64,000 nt of DNA from Quillaja saponaria. Lineage: Eukaryota > Streptophyta > Magnoliopsida > Fabales > Quillajaceae. The notes beneath the pieces were generated by a model. It made no database searches. It was not told where the DNA came from and worked only from the letters and a program-made list of their open reading frames with translations. The position numbers and the translations under genes were made by a program. Of the stretch, positions 37,858 through 50,486 are shown in pieces (position 1 is the first letter of the stretch; each line of letters opens with the position of its first letter). The stretch covers positions 8,308,001 to 8,372,000 of the forward strand of contig CM055611.1 in the NCBI GenBank assembly GCA_029379385.1. Direction: 5' to 3'.

Positions 37858-40373
37858 GTTGTTAGAAATACTACACAAGTGCACATACTATTAACAAATA
37901 ATATAGATAGAAGTAGATTGTTAAACCCATGAAGAATTAAGTCTATCAAGTCAAGTACTAAAATTTACCAACTCTAAAATTATCTAGACAATTAATTATT
38001 TGAGATTTTTAAATTATGATTAAAATAAAGTAAACAAATAAAATAATTGAATTTGAGATTATGTAAAGAAGGCCTAAGATTATGATTTCACTTACACTTC
38101 ATTTGAATTACCTTTATTTTATCATGCTCAATTATGATATTATGTTATTAACCTCGGATTCCAAATTAATTATAAGAATCTTTCAATTTACTTATAATTC
38201 ATATCTTATTTAATCAATTAACTATATGTTTATAAGAATTGAAGTAAACAAGATTCATTAAGAACAAACCTAAATTAGGGTACACATGGTATATAGGTAT
38301 ATTTATATCTTATATACAAATCAAATTCAAACAACAAGGTGAAAGAATTCAAACATGTGCTATATCATTCAAGGCTAACCTAGATTCCCTTTGTCAAGTT
38401 TCCTTTAGATTACCAGATCTATCTAATTTATGACTAAGCAACTAAAAGTAATAACATAGAATGATATAAATAACATAAATACCAAAACCTAAGCAATCAT
38501 AAGTAAAACTAAATCAAACTACATATGAGTTCCATCATAAACCTAGAAAAAGGAATTAGTTCATGCTACTAGATGTAAACATGACTACAACTAAGCAAGT
38601 CATAACAAACATACAAAGAATCTAAAAATAATAAAGGAATAAGAAAAACTATGAAGATGGCAATCTCTAAGCTTTTCAAAATCCCTTGCCCTTTTAGCTC
38701 CAAAGCATGCTAAAACTCTTCTCTATCACAAACTTCAAACTATATTCAAACCTCAGCCCTCCTCTTTTATTTATAACCTTGTTCCTTCTATTTTGGATAA
38801 ACTAGAAGTCTTCAAACTCCTCAAAATTCGTAAGGGTGCAATGGCGCTGCAACTTCAGAGGATATGTATAATCCCAATAGAACTCATCCCCTATCACACT
38901 ATGGCCTCATATTCATAGGCAATGTGGCTTCAATTCCTTGCTTGGTCTATGAAAGTCGTCCCTTCTTTGATGCTACGACTTTATCCTTATCGTGCTATGG
39001 CTTCAAGTTCACTAAATTTTGTATTTTTCTCCTTTTGTATTAGAACCACGATGTCCTAATGGTGGTGTTGCAGCATTGAACTCTATGACTTTTTTTCTTA
39101 ATTCTTCCTTTTAGGTCGTGGCACCTTCCGTTTGTTCAAAGCTGCTATGCCAATTAATCAGCTTTCCTTCATTACTTCTCATTAGGACACTACAAAGACA
39201 CCTAAAACAATCGAAATATCAAAATTTGAAAAACTAATCTTAACTAAGATAAAAACTCTACAAAACTCCTAAAAACAACCTAAGACAACTCTAACACTAT
39301 ATTTAACTAGTACTCTAACTTAAAATATTAGGATTAGGATCAAATATAAATTAAATTTATAGTAAAATAACTTTATTATTCTAGAGTTTTCAATATATGC
39401 CTATCCTATATGCAAATCAAATCTAACCATCCAAGTGAGTGAATTCAAATATGTATTATATCATTCAAGGCTAATTTAGATTACTTTGTTCAAGGATCCT
39501 TTAATTTACCATAACAATCTAATTGGAGATCAATCAACTAGAAGCATTAAACATGGAATGATATATATAACATAAATACCACAATCTAAGGAATCTATAG
39601 ATAGATTCAAACCAAATTACATGTGATTTCCATTATAACCCTATAAAGGAAATTAGTTCAACTAAATAGACTTGGGTTTGATTTCAAATAAACAATCCAT
39701 CAAGAATATACAAGGAACTAGGAAGTAAGGAAGAAGAAGATAAAACTTGTTAAGGTTATTTCTAATCTTCAATTTTCTAGCTCTAGATCCCTTTTTCCTC
39801 TGACTCCTTTTTGTCTCTCAAGCCTCTTTCAAGTTGTATAAAAATGTCCCCAACTCCTCTCCTCTATAACCCTAACTCATATCCCATATATAAGCCTCCA
39901 AAATTAGAGTTTTAGTGTATTTCGGGCAAAAGAGGGGCGAAAATATCAGGCTGGAGCTGCAGTTGTAACTTCCTGGCTCCTAGGCACTATCCAAATCTGA
40001 TTTTTCAAGTTTTGGCAGAGGGTTCTAGTGCCATGGCACTGGTTTTCTAGCGTTGGGGTGTTGGAATCGACTTTTTAAGTACTATGGTTCTCTTTTTCCA
40101 TTTCTGAGGAGCTCGACAAGCCAGAATTTCAACCCTTTGTATTTGGTCTTAAAAATTGACTTCTTAAAGCCTTAAACCTTTAAAATATATAACCAAAATT
40201 AATTAGGATTAAAAATATTATTTGAAAGCTGAATCCTACACAAAATCTCAATACAAAACACAATAAACTACAAACTAAGCTAAAACTAACCAAAATGCAA
40301 TGCAAAGCTCAAGAACATAGCTAAAATGAATGCATAATGAGATATAATATAGTTCTTTTGAGAACTTATCACA
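37858..40373 (-). repeat. Athila-like LTR sequence, two diverged copies in tandem
   Basis: On its strand the right copy starts TGTGATAAGTTCTCAAAAG (40373) after a TTTGGGGG purine tract, and the left copy ends in GTAGTATTTCTAACAACA before the primer site. Segments 38290-39380 and 39400-40320 are alignable at an offset near 1.1 kb (ATATCATTCAAGGCTAA, ATATAACATAAATACCA). The stretch is two joined LTR copies or an internal duplication. Confidence 0.65.
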
Positions 40374-40571
40374 CCCCCAAACTTGAGATTTTGCTAGTCC
40401 TTAAGCAAAAGAGAAAAAAAAACAAACAAACAACAAATGACATGGTTAAAGATGTATTACACAACATGATGGTATCCTCAAAAGTTTCATCGAATCTTAA
40501 CTCAATGTCAACCATAAGGTACCATTCAAACTCAAGAGGAAGCATCATTTTCGGAAGCATCATTCAAACTC
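40374..40571 (-). mobile_element. Athila-like 3' internal fragment
   Basis: CCCCCAAACTTGAGATTTTG directly right of the LTR start is the polypurine region of these elements on the reverse strand. It is broken at about 40572 by a forward LTR fragment. Internal sequence therefore flanks the LTR on both sides. Confidence 0.6.
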
Positions 40572-40948
40572 AAGTGTTTGGTGGCAAGGTATATTCGGAA
40601 TCTCATACTTGAAGTCAAGAATGAAAGTTTGCAATCACACTTGAGCTGTGAATTGTCAATTTGTTATTTATGATATGACTAGAGCAGAGCTCCTCCATGT
40701 AATTTTGTGGTTATTGTGAGTTGGTTATATATAAGCAAGTTTACTTATTTGATTTTAAGGCATGTTTCATATTGCATGTAACCTTTGTCGAAATTTTCAG
40801 TAAATAAACTTTTATAATTAACTTATGTTTTATAAATTTATATTTATTCTTTATTTTAGTCAAGTGTAATGTTTTTTTCTTTGTTATGAAATCAGGGTTA
40901 TGGAGGTTTGGTTGTCTAATCTTCCAGCTACTCATGAGGGATGTGACA
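40572..40948 (+). repeat. Long-LTR family, last ~375 bp of a forward copy
   Basis: It enters at GTGTTTGGTGGCAAGGTATA, the downstream edge of the exon-like block, and runs to ATGTGACA at 40948. Confidence 0.8.
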
Positions 40949-42893
40949 CCTATAAAGTTGAACATTCCTGAGTAATACAGACAACATAACATCCAGTTTA
41001 TACAAAACAACAACAAGGAGCACCACTCTATTCACATAAAAGAAAAATCAGCAAACAAAATGTCCCTTAACTAAAAATTTCATAACCCAAGCCCTAATGT
41101 GACAACAAATTTTCCATCCCTGGCTTCAAGTATGCAATCTCGTACGAGTATCTTGCCCCAACAATTATCAGCAAGTCAAGGTTTGGTTTGAGGGGTTTGA
41201 TGAGATCTTGATGCTAAAGAAAAAAACATAAATGAAAAAAGAGTGAGACACACAAACTCTGTGAATTAAAAAGGTACCCAGAGGGTACTAGTATCAATCA
41301 TTATATAATTATAAGACATTTTATTAATATATTCACATTGACATAACTTACAATGCAATTACATTTCATATATATATGTATATATACAATATGAAAACTA
41401 ACATAGTTCACAAATAACCATGATTCAAACAAACTAAACAAATCAATTAAAGGGCTAACAATCATAGTAATTTAGCACCTGCACAACATGTACATATCAT
41501 CCTTGAGACTTTTTGCTCTCGTACATGAATAATATATGTATCATCTTCCATAATAACCTTCCCAGGACTGAGTTACTCGAATATTTTTATTCGAATAACA
41601 AATAACCAAATCAAATATATCCAAGGTGCACCGGGATTCTAATTCAATAAAGAAAAATGAAATCATTGGCCCTATCAACCACATACAAACATTCACATCA
41701 ATCCATGCTACTAAATAACAAAATTGCAAATACATAGTATTCTTATCATATAATACAATTCAAGGTATTAAGCACTTTCATTTGAAAATTATATTCGCTT
41801 ATATACTAATATTACAAAACACAACTAGTAACCAAAAAGTAATGTCTTTCATTTACAAAGTTATGGATTTTGTTTGTGGCTTCTTTATAATTCTAAAAGC
41901 ATCGTCAAATTAACATTATGTTTCGAAGCTGAAATTCCATTTTCAAGTATCACTTAGTTTGTAAATTTCATAGGTTATAAACCCCTAACCAGAAAACCTA
42001 TATGTACTAAATTTCATTAATTTATTTACAATTAATCTTTTTCAGGCATTTTAACAAACATCTTGAAGGCAAACTTTCGAGTTTGGCTTCCACCCTCCCC
42101 TTTAATATATATATATATGTGTATACATAAAGAGAACTAACGTTAATCCATCATATTTCACAATACCTATAATCCAAACATTAAATTTAAGGATATCAAA
42201 AATTTAAATCTTGGTAACCCTAACCCTAACCATAATGCACTTATATGTTAATTCTAACTTCTCAACAACAATGAAAAGCACTCCACTCAAAGGCAAACAA
42301 GAAAATCAAAGGAATTAGAGGCATAAACTAGTGGAAAATTACCACCAAGATGCAAGAATGGCGGCTAGCAGCTAGGAAGGGTTGCTCTGTATCCACTGTG
42401 AGCTAAAGGAAGCCCTCCCAAGCTCAGTACCTACTAGATGAACAAGGAGAAAGAGCAGGGACTCGACTGCTTGCTACTATACCTCGACTGCCATACAACT
42501 AGAAGGATAAGCTAGAGGGACGAGCTGGATTGAAATCAAGCACAAAGCAAGAAGGGAAAGTGAAGCTTTCAGCTGGTTTGAAAGAGTAGTGAGAAAAGTC
42601 TGGAACAGGGTAGGAAACATAGGAAGTTTCACGAAGGCAGAAACAGGGGAAGAAAGGCATGGCAAGAAAGAAAAACGATAAGGAAAATAAAAGGATAAGG
42701 AGAAAAATAGCAAAAAATAAAATAAAAAGGGGAAATTCAAAGTCAAATAAAAATAAAGTGGATGGCTATATTTTTGTAAATGTGTATATATATTTATAGT
42801 ACTTTTTTGTTTTGTTTATGTACTTGTTTATTTTTATAACTAAAAGTTTCTACAATAACTCTAAAACTTAACATTGCGATACCTAGTTAGAAG
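40949..42893 (-). repeat. 3' LTR of the old reverse-strand Gypsy
   Basis: The right edge (LTR 5' end) is a mutated start followed by TAACTAGGTATCGCAATG on its strand, directly after a polypurine tract (TTTTAAGGGGAAAG, 42897-42910). The exon-like block is at 41152-41213. The leader is at about 42360-42740. The terminal ~170 bases at the left are missing. The 89-codon frame at 42477-42746 is leader sequence. Confidence 0.75.
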
Positions 42894-44579
42894 AATCTTT
42901 CCCCTTAAAAGAAATTCTCTCGAATTTCAATAGAATAATCACGGATCCATCATTTACTTGAAATATTAAAAAAGATATGGACATTATTTCCTTATTGTCT
43001 CTTTGGTTTCCCAAGAAGCTTCTTTTTCATTATTATGTTTTCAGACGATTTTCATAAAAAGAATGATCTTTGATAAGAAGCCTACGGACTTGTCTATTTA
43101 TGATCACCATTAGCTGATATTCATATGTCAAATTCTTATCCATTTGCACTTCTTAGATTCGCAAGACATGAGGCTCATCAAGCTTGAAGTATAGACAAAT
43201 GAAAAATCGGATGTACCCTCTCCAAGTTCAGCAATAATGCCAATCTGTATCTCACAACTCTAACCCTATCCAAAATCTGGAAAGCTCTAATAAACCGTGG
43301 ACTTAGCTACCATTTCTTACCAAATCTCATTGTGTCCTTAAAAGGTGAAACCTTTAGGAACACATCATCACCCACTTCAAATACTAACTTTCTTCGACGA
43401 TTGTTTACATAAGACTTCTGTTTACTTTGAGTCGTCAACAATCTATCGCAGATAATCTAAACCTTCTCTATAGCATCTTGAATCAAGTTTGGTCATAGTA
43501 ACTGATGCTCACCAGTTTCAAACCATCCAGTTGAAGATCTACACTTTCTTCTATACAAAGCCTCAAATGGTGCCATCTAAATGCCTACTATCATAAATGT
43601 TGTTATAAGTAAACTCCATAAGTGGCAGGCACTGATCCTAACTTCCTTCAAATACATTACACAAGCTTGCAATATATCTTCTAAGGTTTGTATGATTGTC
43701 TCAGACTGACCATCAGTTTGAGGATAGAAAGTTGTACTGAATAAGAATAAAGTATCAAGAACTTCTTGAAAGGATTTCTAGAAAGTTGCATTGAACTGAG
43801 CACCCCAGTCAAAAATGATGGAAACTGGTACACCGTGTAATAAAACTATTTTATCCAGATACAACTTAGCATATTAATGTGTTAAGTATGTAGTTTTTAC
43901 CAGAAGAAAGTGTGCTGATTTAGTCAATCAATATACAATAATCCAGATTGAGTCATAACGTTTAAAGCTTTTAGGAAGTCCTGTTACAAAGTCCATAATA
44001 ATCTTCTCCCATTTCCACTACAGAATATCTATTCTTTGCACAATTCCCCTGGGTTTTTTATTTTCAACTTTCACCTGTTAGTATACTAGGCACTTTGAAA
44101 CAAAGTCTACTACATCCTTTTTTATCCATCCCACCAATAAACTTTTTCAAGTCTTGATATATCTTGGAAGAACAAAGATGCATCACTTATGACAAGCAGT
44201 GAGCCATTTAACAAATCTTCTTTCTCAATTCAGGATCAGATGGCATAACCACACGATTGTAGATTGATTAAACTTGGTTTTCTTTGCATACACCTCATAG
44301 TCAGTTGCCTGTGCTGCTTTAATAGCTTCAATCAAAGTAGATTTCACCTGAATATGGGCTAAAAATACCCTATTATGAGATATTTCAAATCTAACTCCAT
44401 CAACCATGCACCTTTGCAATTCTCCAACAACCTAACTATGAACAGCTATCACATGCGATAAGCTACCCATGGATTTCCTACTCAACACATCTGCAACCAT
44501 ATTAGCTTTCCTTGGATGACTAGAAATTGAACAATTATAATATTCTAATAACTCAATCCATCTACGCTGCCTCAAATTC
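42894..44579 (-). pseudogene. Old Gypsy pol: RNase H end, integrase and 3' tail
   Basis: On the reverse strand it reads RQRRWIELLEYYNCSISSHP, then ANMVADVLSRKS (RNase H end), SLSHVIAVHS, the pre-integrase linker with TLIEAIKAAQATDYEV, and integrase words KKDVVDFVSKC, MDFVTGLPKSFKRYDS, SIIFDWGAQFNATF and YPQTDGQSETI. The three catalytic positions D, D and E are still readable, but many stops break the frame. This is the chromovirus (Tekay/Reina-like) pol order. The RNase H half upstream is at 50109-50486, separated by a younger element. Confidence 0.85.
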
Positions 44580-44963
44580 TGATGTGGAGCATATAGCTCA
44601 AGAATTTATGGAGCAGATTCATCAAGCAAGATACAAGAGAAAGTAGTTTAATTAGGTGTTTTCTATTTCTTGTTTTCCTTTAGTCCCACATGAAAAATAA
44701 AAGAAGTAGTTATGTCTTAGGATAAGTACAAATAAAAAGTTTATTTTTAGTCCCACGTTGCTTAGGTAGAAAGAGTAATAGCCTTGAAATCTTTATAAAT
44801 ACAGGTTCTCCATTGGTTGTAAACTCATTTATATTCATCAATAAAAGTTTCAAACTTTTGTCTTTTATTATTTATTATTTAATTCTAATGTGCTAGAATT
44901 TTAGTTCTCTTTGTCAAGGGCATTTGTTAGAGCAAATTTAGTGTTTTTGCTTCTGGTGTATCA
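44580..44963 (+). repeat. 5' LTR of the forward Gypsy
   Basis: 384 bp, from TGATGTGGAGC to GGTGTATCA. A TATA-type box TATAAATA is at 44794-44801. It aligns along its length with the 3' LTR with clear divergence, which suggests an old insertion. Its end overlaps the primer site: TATCAGAGCC spans the LTR edge. Confidence 0.9.
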
Positions 44964-45559
44964 GAGCCTCAGCAATGGTTTAGAGTCTCGTTAATAATTC
45001 GAGATGGTGGACAATGGTGACAACGACAATGGCAGAAATGACTGCAACCATCTTATTGAAGGTGATCATAAGATGCAGGCTCTTTATGTGGCAATGTAGA
45101 CCTAAAGAACAGCCAAAAAGGTGCATAGGGCCATGTTGGACGAGCAAGGGGCAAGGATGACCAGTAAATATGGTAGGAACAACCATGTTGGAGATGATGC
45201 TTGCAGCCAACCTATCAAATGGTGCGGTCCTGGGAGTCATCATAGGCTACAATCTTATGATGATTCTGAAGTTCATGAAGATGGTGGGAATAACCATGTC
45301 AGAGATTATACTCGTGGCTATCCCATCAACTAACGGGGTCCTGCACAACATCATAGGCTACAACCTTACGATGATTTTAAAGATGAAGATGAGGAGTTTA
45401 TTGATAACTGCTGAGTCAATCCAGTACAGGTTGGAGAAAGAGTTTAACCTCAATGCAATCAACCTTGGAGACAACCAACTTATGGGGAAGATGAAAATGA
45501 AGAGATCGTGGGCAAGCATAGATTCAATCGAATGCATAGAGATATAGTTCAACCTTGAT

Positions 45560-46430
45560 GCCATCATCCACGGTGACCACAAGCTTATGAGAAAGATTAT
45601 GAAGACGAAGATGTAGGATATGGCGATTATTAACATATGCCTAGACGAAATAGAGGAGTTGAAGGCTACAAAATCAAAGTCGATCTACTTACATTTAGTG
45701 GCAATCTCAACATCGAAGTTTTCCTTGATTGGATTTATGAAGTAGAGAATTTTTTCGACATGGTGGATGTCACTGAGGACAAACCAGTGAAGCTAATAGC
45801 ATAGAAGCTAAAAGCAGGTGCAATTGCTTAGTGGGATACCTTACAAAATATTCTACAACGACAAGGGAAAACACAAGTGAGGTATTGGAGGACAATGAAG
45901 CCGCTACTTAGAAGAAGATTCATTCCTTTAGACTATGAGTAATGGCTATTCTAACAATATCAAAATTGTGTTCAAGGAAGCCAAACAATCAACAATTACA
46001 CCAAAGAGTTTTTCTAACTCTTTGCAAGATGTAACTTAACTGAAACAGAAGAACAACAAACTTCACACTACATCAATGGCTTGAAGCATACAATTAAAAA
46101 TCGAATGTCATTAACCTATGTGAGGTCAGTTGATGAAGCTCATAACATGACCAGAAAGGCAAAGACAATAATGGCACAACCTCCAACATTGTCTTGGTTA
46201 TTTTCCAATGCACCAATGCATAATACCCCGAATAGAGAGAAACCAAGTGTGGTTGAGCCAACTAAATTTCCTAGTGGTATAAGTCAAAACCCCAGCACAA
46301 ATAGTAATGGTGTAACAAGACAAACCGGTCCAAGTTATACTAATACAAGTTCAAACAATCCATAAGCTAAGCTAAGAGGACAAAGTGTTCCAAGTATGGT
46401 GAGCTTGGTCATTTATCCAATAAATGTCGT
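45560..46430 (+). pseudogene. Gag of the forward Gypsy
   Basis: Conceptual frames give RRNRGVEGYKIKVDL, TFSGNLNIEVFLDWIYEVEN, FFDMVDVTEDKPVKLIA, then YTKEFF, LFARCNLTETEEQQ and HYINGLKHTIKNRMS. A zinc knuckle follows (about 46383-46430) as KCSKYGELGHLSNKC, where the second cysteine is a tyrosine. The open piece 46081-46365 holds the C-terminal part. Upstream (45000-45550) is H/N/D-rich with repeated GxNNHVxDxxxxxPIN words, possibly a variable gag N-terminus. At least four stops are visible. Confidence 0.8.
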
Positions 46431-46619
46431 GCACGTAAGGCAGTAAATTTGGTTGATCATGGAGAAGATGATAAAGAAGAATACGATGTAGCGCAAGGAG
46501 ATGATAACCTAGAAAATGCAAAGATCATAGATGAACAATGTGAACATGTATCTTGTGTGGTGAGATGATTGCTATACACCCCAAAGCAAGAAGAGTCTTC
46601 TCAAAGCAACAAAATCTTT

Positions 46620-47160
46620 CACTCACAATGTTCGGTACAACAAAAAGTTTATGACTTTACCAATGACAATAGTAGTTGTGAGAACATTGTGTCAAAGGCT
46701 TTAGTGAAGCATTTGAAGTTACCAATAAGACCTCATCCATCCCCATACCAGATTGGATGGATTAAGAAAGGGACAACTATTCCAGTCACAGAAGTTTGTT
46801 GAGTTCTAATTTTGATTGGAAAAACTTGTAAGGATGAAGTTGTTTGTCATGTAGTTGACATGGATGTTGGACATATTTTACTTGGAAGGCCATAGCAACA
46901 TGATATGGATGCAACTCATCATGACAAAGCCAACATCTATATTTTCGAGTGGAATGAAAAGAAGATTGCTATCCTTCCAACCAATAAAAGAGAAAACATG
47001 CCCAAAACTTCTAAAATGAAGAAAACCTTTTCTTTCTATTGTGAGTTCTGAGTCAAAGTTTGAATTTGAATCCAAGGAGTTTCGGGCAATATACGCTCTA
47101 GTTGTAAAAGGTGAGGAGATGTTTGAAGCTAAAATTCCCAAGGAATTACAACTTTTGTTG
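46620..47160 (+). pseudogene. Protease region of the forward Gypsy
   Basis: VYDFTNDNSSCENIVSKAL is the protease start, with the aspartate of the usual IIDxGSxxN site replaced or shifted. LPIRPHPSPYQIGWIKKG, EVVCHVVDMDVGHILLGRP (the ILLGRPW motif) and ANIYIFEWN follow. Stops fall after TEVC and later, so no functional aspartic protease could be made. Confidence 0.75.
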
Positions 47161-47199
47161 ATTGAATTTTAAGAGATCATTCCAGAAGAACTACCTGAT

Positions 47200-48430
47200 G
47201 GACTGCCAAACATACCTCATTACTACATGAACCCAAAAGAGAATGAAATTTTAAGAAAGAAGGTAGAAGAGTTGATTCGTAAAGGACATACCGAATAAAG
47301 TATGAGTCCTTGCGCAGTGCCCGCATTGTTAAGACCCAAGAAAGATGGAAGTTAGCAATGTGTGTCGATAGTCAGCCCATAAATAAGATAACAGTTTGTT
47401 ATTGCTTCTTAATACCTCATTTAGATGACATGTTAGATCAACTAGAAGGTTCTAAAATCTTCTCAAATATTGACTTGTGAAGTGACTATCATTAAATTCG
47501 CATTAGACCTAAAGACGAAAGGAAGACTGCTTTCAAAACACGAGAAGGTCTATTTGAGTGAATGGTGATGCCATTTGGATTGTCCAATGCACGTAGTACT
47601 TTCATGCACCTTATGAATCAAGTGCTTAGACCTTTCATTGGGAAGTGTGTAGTTGTCTATTTTGATAATTTTCTGATCTATAGTCAAAGTAAGAGTGAAC
47701 ATTTACAACATTTATAAGTCTTGTGTGCCCTAAGAGACAATAAGTTATATGTCAACTTGAAAAAATGTGATTTAATGACTGATCACCTTATTTTCATAGG
47801 GTATGTTGTGAGCTCCAAAGGGATTCATGTTGATAATGAAAGTACATGCTTATTAGAGAATGGCCAACTGCTAAAACTATTGCTGAAGTCTGTAGTTTTC
47901 ATTGGTTAGCTACATTCTATCAAAAATTCATTCAAAATTTTAGTAGTGTTACTTCTCCTATCACTAACAGCCTGAAGAAAAGGAAATTTCATTGGATGAG
48001 GAAAAAGACGAGTTTTGTTGAGATTAAAGAAAAGTTGACAACTACACCAGGCATAACATTGCCTAACTTTGAAAAGGTGTTTCAAGTGGAATGTGATGCA
48101 AGTGGCATTGGCATTGGAGCATTTTTGTCATAAAAGGTTAGACAAATTGCCTTTTCCAATGGTTAAGTGAATCACATCAAAAGTGGTCTACATACGAACA
48201 AGAGTAGTATATTGTGGTTCAAGCTCTTCGACATTTAGAATCTTACCTGACTCTGCGAGAGTTTGTAATCTTTTCTGATCACGAAGCACTAAAATATTTC
48301 AAGAATCAAAAACACCTGAACAAGGTGCATGCCAGGTGGGCTTCATATCTAAAGTGATTTCCTTACATGATCAAGTACAAGTCTAATGCTTCTAATCATG
48401 TTGCAGATGCCTTAAGTAGGAGAGCTACCT
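47200..48430 (+). pseudogene. Reverse transcriptase and RNase H of the forward Gypsy
   Basis: RT words in order are [61 protein letters not shown] and [12 protein letters not shown]. The catalytic box, usually YFDD, is YFDN. Next are LKKCDLMTDHLIFIGYVVSS, then the RNase H part [15 protein letters not shown] (47850-48133) and NASNHVADALSRRATL (48367-48420). A frameshift follows the DASG segment. The order and spacing are normal for Ty3/Gypsy. Confidence 0.85.
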
Positions 48431-49715
48431 TACATGTCATATTGAGCAATAAAGTTGATGGTTTCGAGTGCCTTAAAGAGTTGTATCAGAATGATGTGAA
48501 TTTCAATGATATATGGGAAAAACACTTAACAAAACAACATACTAAAGATTTTCATGTCATGGATGGTTATTTATTCAAGAGAAATAAGTTATGTATTCCA
48601 AGGGTATCCCTATAAGAAAAGATCATCCAAAACTTACATGGAGGAGGACTTGCTGATCATTTTGGCCATGACAAAACTATAGCTATCTTGGAGGAAAGGT
48701 ACTATTAGCCATAATTGAAGAGAGATGTAAGACATCTTATTAAAAAATGCCTAGTCTATCAAGTTGCGAAAGGAAAATCTTAGAATACAGGGCTTTATAA
48801 GCCATTACATACTCCTAAAGATATTGGAAAGATTTATCTATGGATTTTGTTTTAGGGTTACCAAGAACGGAAAAAGGAGTAGATTATGTGTTTTTAGCTG
48901 CTGATAGGTTTTTCCAAAATGTAATGTTTTATATCTTGTTGAAAGACTGTTGATGCGATGCACATCGCAAGATTATTTTTCCAAGAGATGGTGCAACTTC
49001 ATGGGGTTCCTAAATCCATAACTTCAGACAGAAGCTCCAAGTTTTTGTCACACTTTTAGATTATCCTATGGAAAAGATTTGATGCCAGCTTAAAGTTCAG
49101 TAGCATAGCTCATCCACAAACTAATAGACAAACATAAATCATAAACAGGACTTTAGGAAACCTTATAAGCAGCATCTGTGGTGATAAACCAAAGCACTGG
49201 GATTTTACACTAGCTTAAGCTAAATTTGCTTACAACAATGCAGTTCATAGTTCGATTGGAGTATCGCTTTTCTATGTTGTTTATAGAAACGTTCCAAAAC
49301 ATGCTTTAGATTTAGCTCAACTTCCTAAACTCCCTTGGGTGAGCATTGCTGCAAGTAACATGGTAAACCAAGCTCAATCAGTTTAAGCAGAAGTGAAGAA
49401 GAAACTGAAAATTTCAAATAAAAAGTACAAGACAACAGCTAATAAGCATAAAAAGGAGAAGATATTCAAAGAAGGCCACATGGTTATGGTGTACTTATGA
49501 AAAAATAGATTTCCAGTTGGCACCTATAACAAGTTGAAGCCAAAGAAGTTTGGTTCGTACAAAATTGTGAAGAAAATTAATGATAATGCTTACATGATTG
49601 ACTTGCCAAGTAATTGGAGGATTTCAAAAACTTGTAATGTTGTTGATATGTATGAATACTATCATTCAGAAGAACTATCACATCCTGATTTTAACTCGAG
49701 GGCAAGTTTTTCTTA
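48431..49715 (+). pseudogene. Integrase and C-terminal domain of the forward Gypsy
   Basis: The zinc-binding part reads [20 protein letters not shown] and IKKCLVYQ. The core follows in shifting frames, with IAHPQTNRQT in place of the usual AHPQTDGQT region. Next come KFAYNNAVHSSIGVSLF, then [33 protein letters not shown] and [14 protein letters not shown], ending near 49715, 12 bases before the 3' LTR. The last part resembles the chromovirus (CRM/Galadriel-like) C-terminus; the clade is tentative. Confidence 0.8.
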
Positions 49716-49727
49716 AGTGGAAGGGAT

Positions 49728-50103
49728 TGATGCGGAGCATATAGCCCAAGAATTTATGGAGAAGATTGATAAAGAAAAATCAAAGGGAAAGTAGTTTAAT
49801 TAGGTGTTTTATATTTCTTGTTTTCCTTTAGTCCTACATAGAAAATAAAAGGAGCAGCTATGTCTTATGATTAGTATAAATAAGAAATTTATTTTTAGTC
49901 CCACATTGCTTAGGTAGAAAGAGTTATTTCTTGGAACCTTTATAAATATAGGTTCTCCCTAGGTTGTAAACTCATATTTTCATCAATAAAATTTTCAGAC
50001 TTTTGTCTTTTATTATTTTATTCTAGTGTGCTAGAATTTTAGTTCTCTTTGTCAAGGGTATTTTCTAGAATGAATCTAGTATTTTCACTTTCGTCCTGCA
50101 TCA
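49728..50103 (+). repeat. 3' LTR of the forward Gypsy
   Basis: 376 bp, from TGATGCGGAGC to CTGCATCA, preceded by the purine tract GTGGAAGGGA (49718-49727 region). The TATA-type box is at 49941-49948. Confidence 0.9.
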
Positions 50104-50108
50104 AGTTC

Positions 50109-50486
50109 AAATCTTTCTGATCAAATATATACCTAAGACTTTTATGATTTTTAAAAATTTCATAGATTTCACCATACAAAAAATGCCTCCACACCTTTAG
50201 TGCATTAATTACCACCACCATCTCCATGTTATGGATGGGATAATTCATTTCATGTTTCTCCAGTTGTCTTAAGGCCTACACAATCACCTTTCCATCTTGC
50301 ATCAAAACACACCCAAGTCTGATACGAGAAGCATCACAAAATCAAGGGTGCAATCATATTTCCTGGTACCAGAAGGAAAAGGATTGAAGATGAAATCATA
50401 CAAGTTGTAAGTTTCTGAAAACTTTTTTCATAAGCCTCTGGCCAAACAAATTTAACACCTTTCTAACTCAACCAAGTCAAAGGTTC
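50109..50486 (-). pseudogene. Old Gypsy pol: RT end and RNase H start
   Basis: On the reverse strand it reads PLTWLS, a stop, KGVKFVWPEAYEKSFQKL, then after a frame change GCVLMQDGKVIV, RQLEKHEMNYPIHNMEM, INALKVWRHFLYGEIYEIF and HKSLRYIFDQKDLNL. The frame continues at 44579. The element is broken at 50486 by an LTR-like start. Confidence 0.9.

Larger units (their letters stand above)
44580..50103 (+). mobile_element. Ty3/Gypsy retrotransposon inserted in RNase H of the old Gypsy
   Basis: A complete but decayed element: LTRs at 44580-44963 and 49728-50103, then gag, protease, RT, RNase H, integrase and a C-terminal domain in that order (gag before pol, integrase last, so Ty3/Gypsy). Flanks are AATTC (44575-44579) and AGTTC (50104-50108), a 5-bp duplication with one change. 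Removing the element and one copy joins the host reading frame exactly (KDLNL to RQRRW on the reverse strand). Stops and frameshifts are frequent, so it no longer encodes working proteins. Confidence 0.95.

Noticed and set aside
42215..42232. TAACCCTAACCCTAACC, telomere-like repeat
   Set aside because: Only about two and a half units, lying in LTR sequence; too short for an interstitial telomere.
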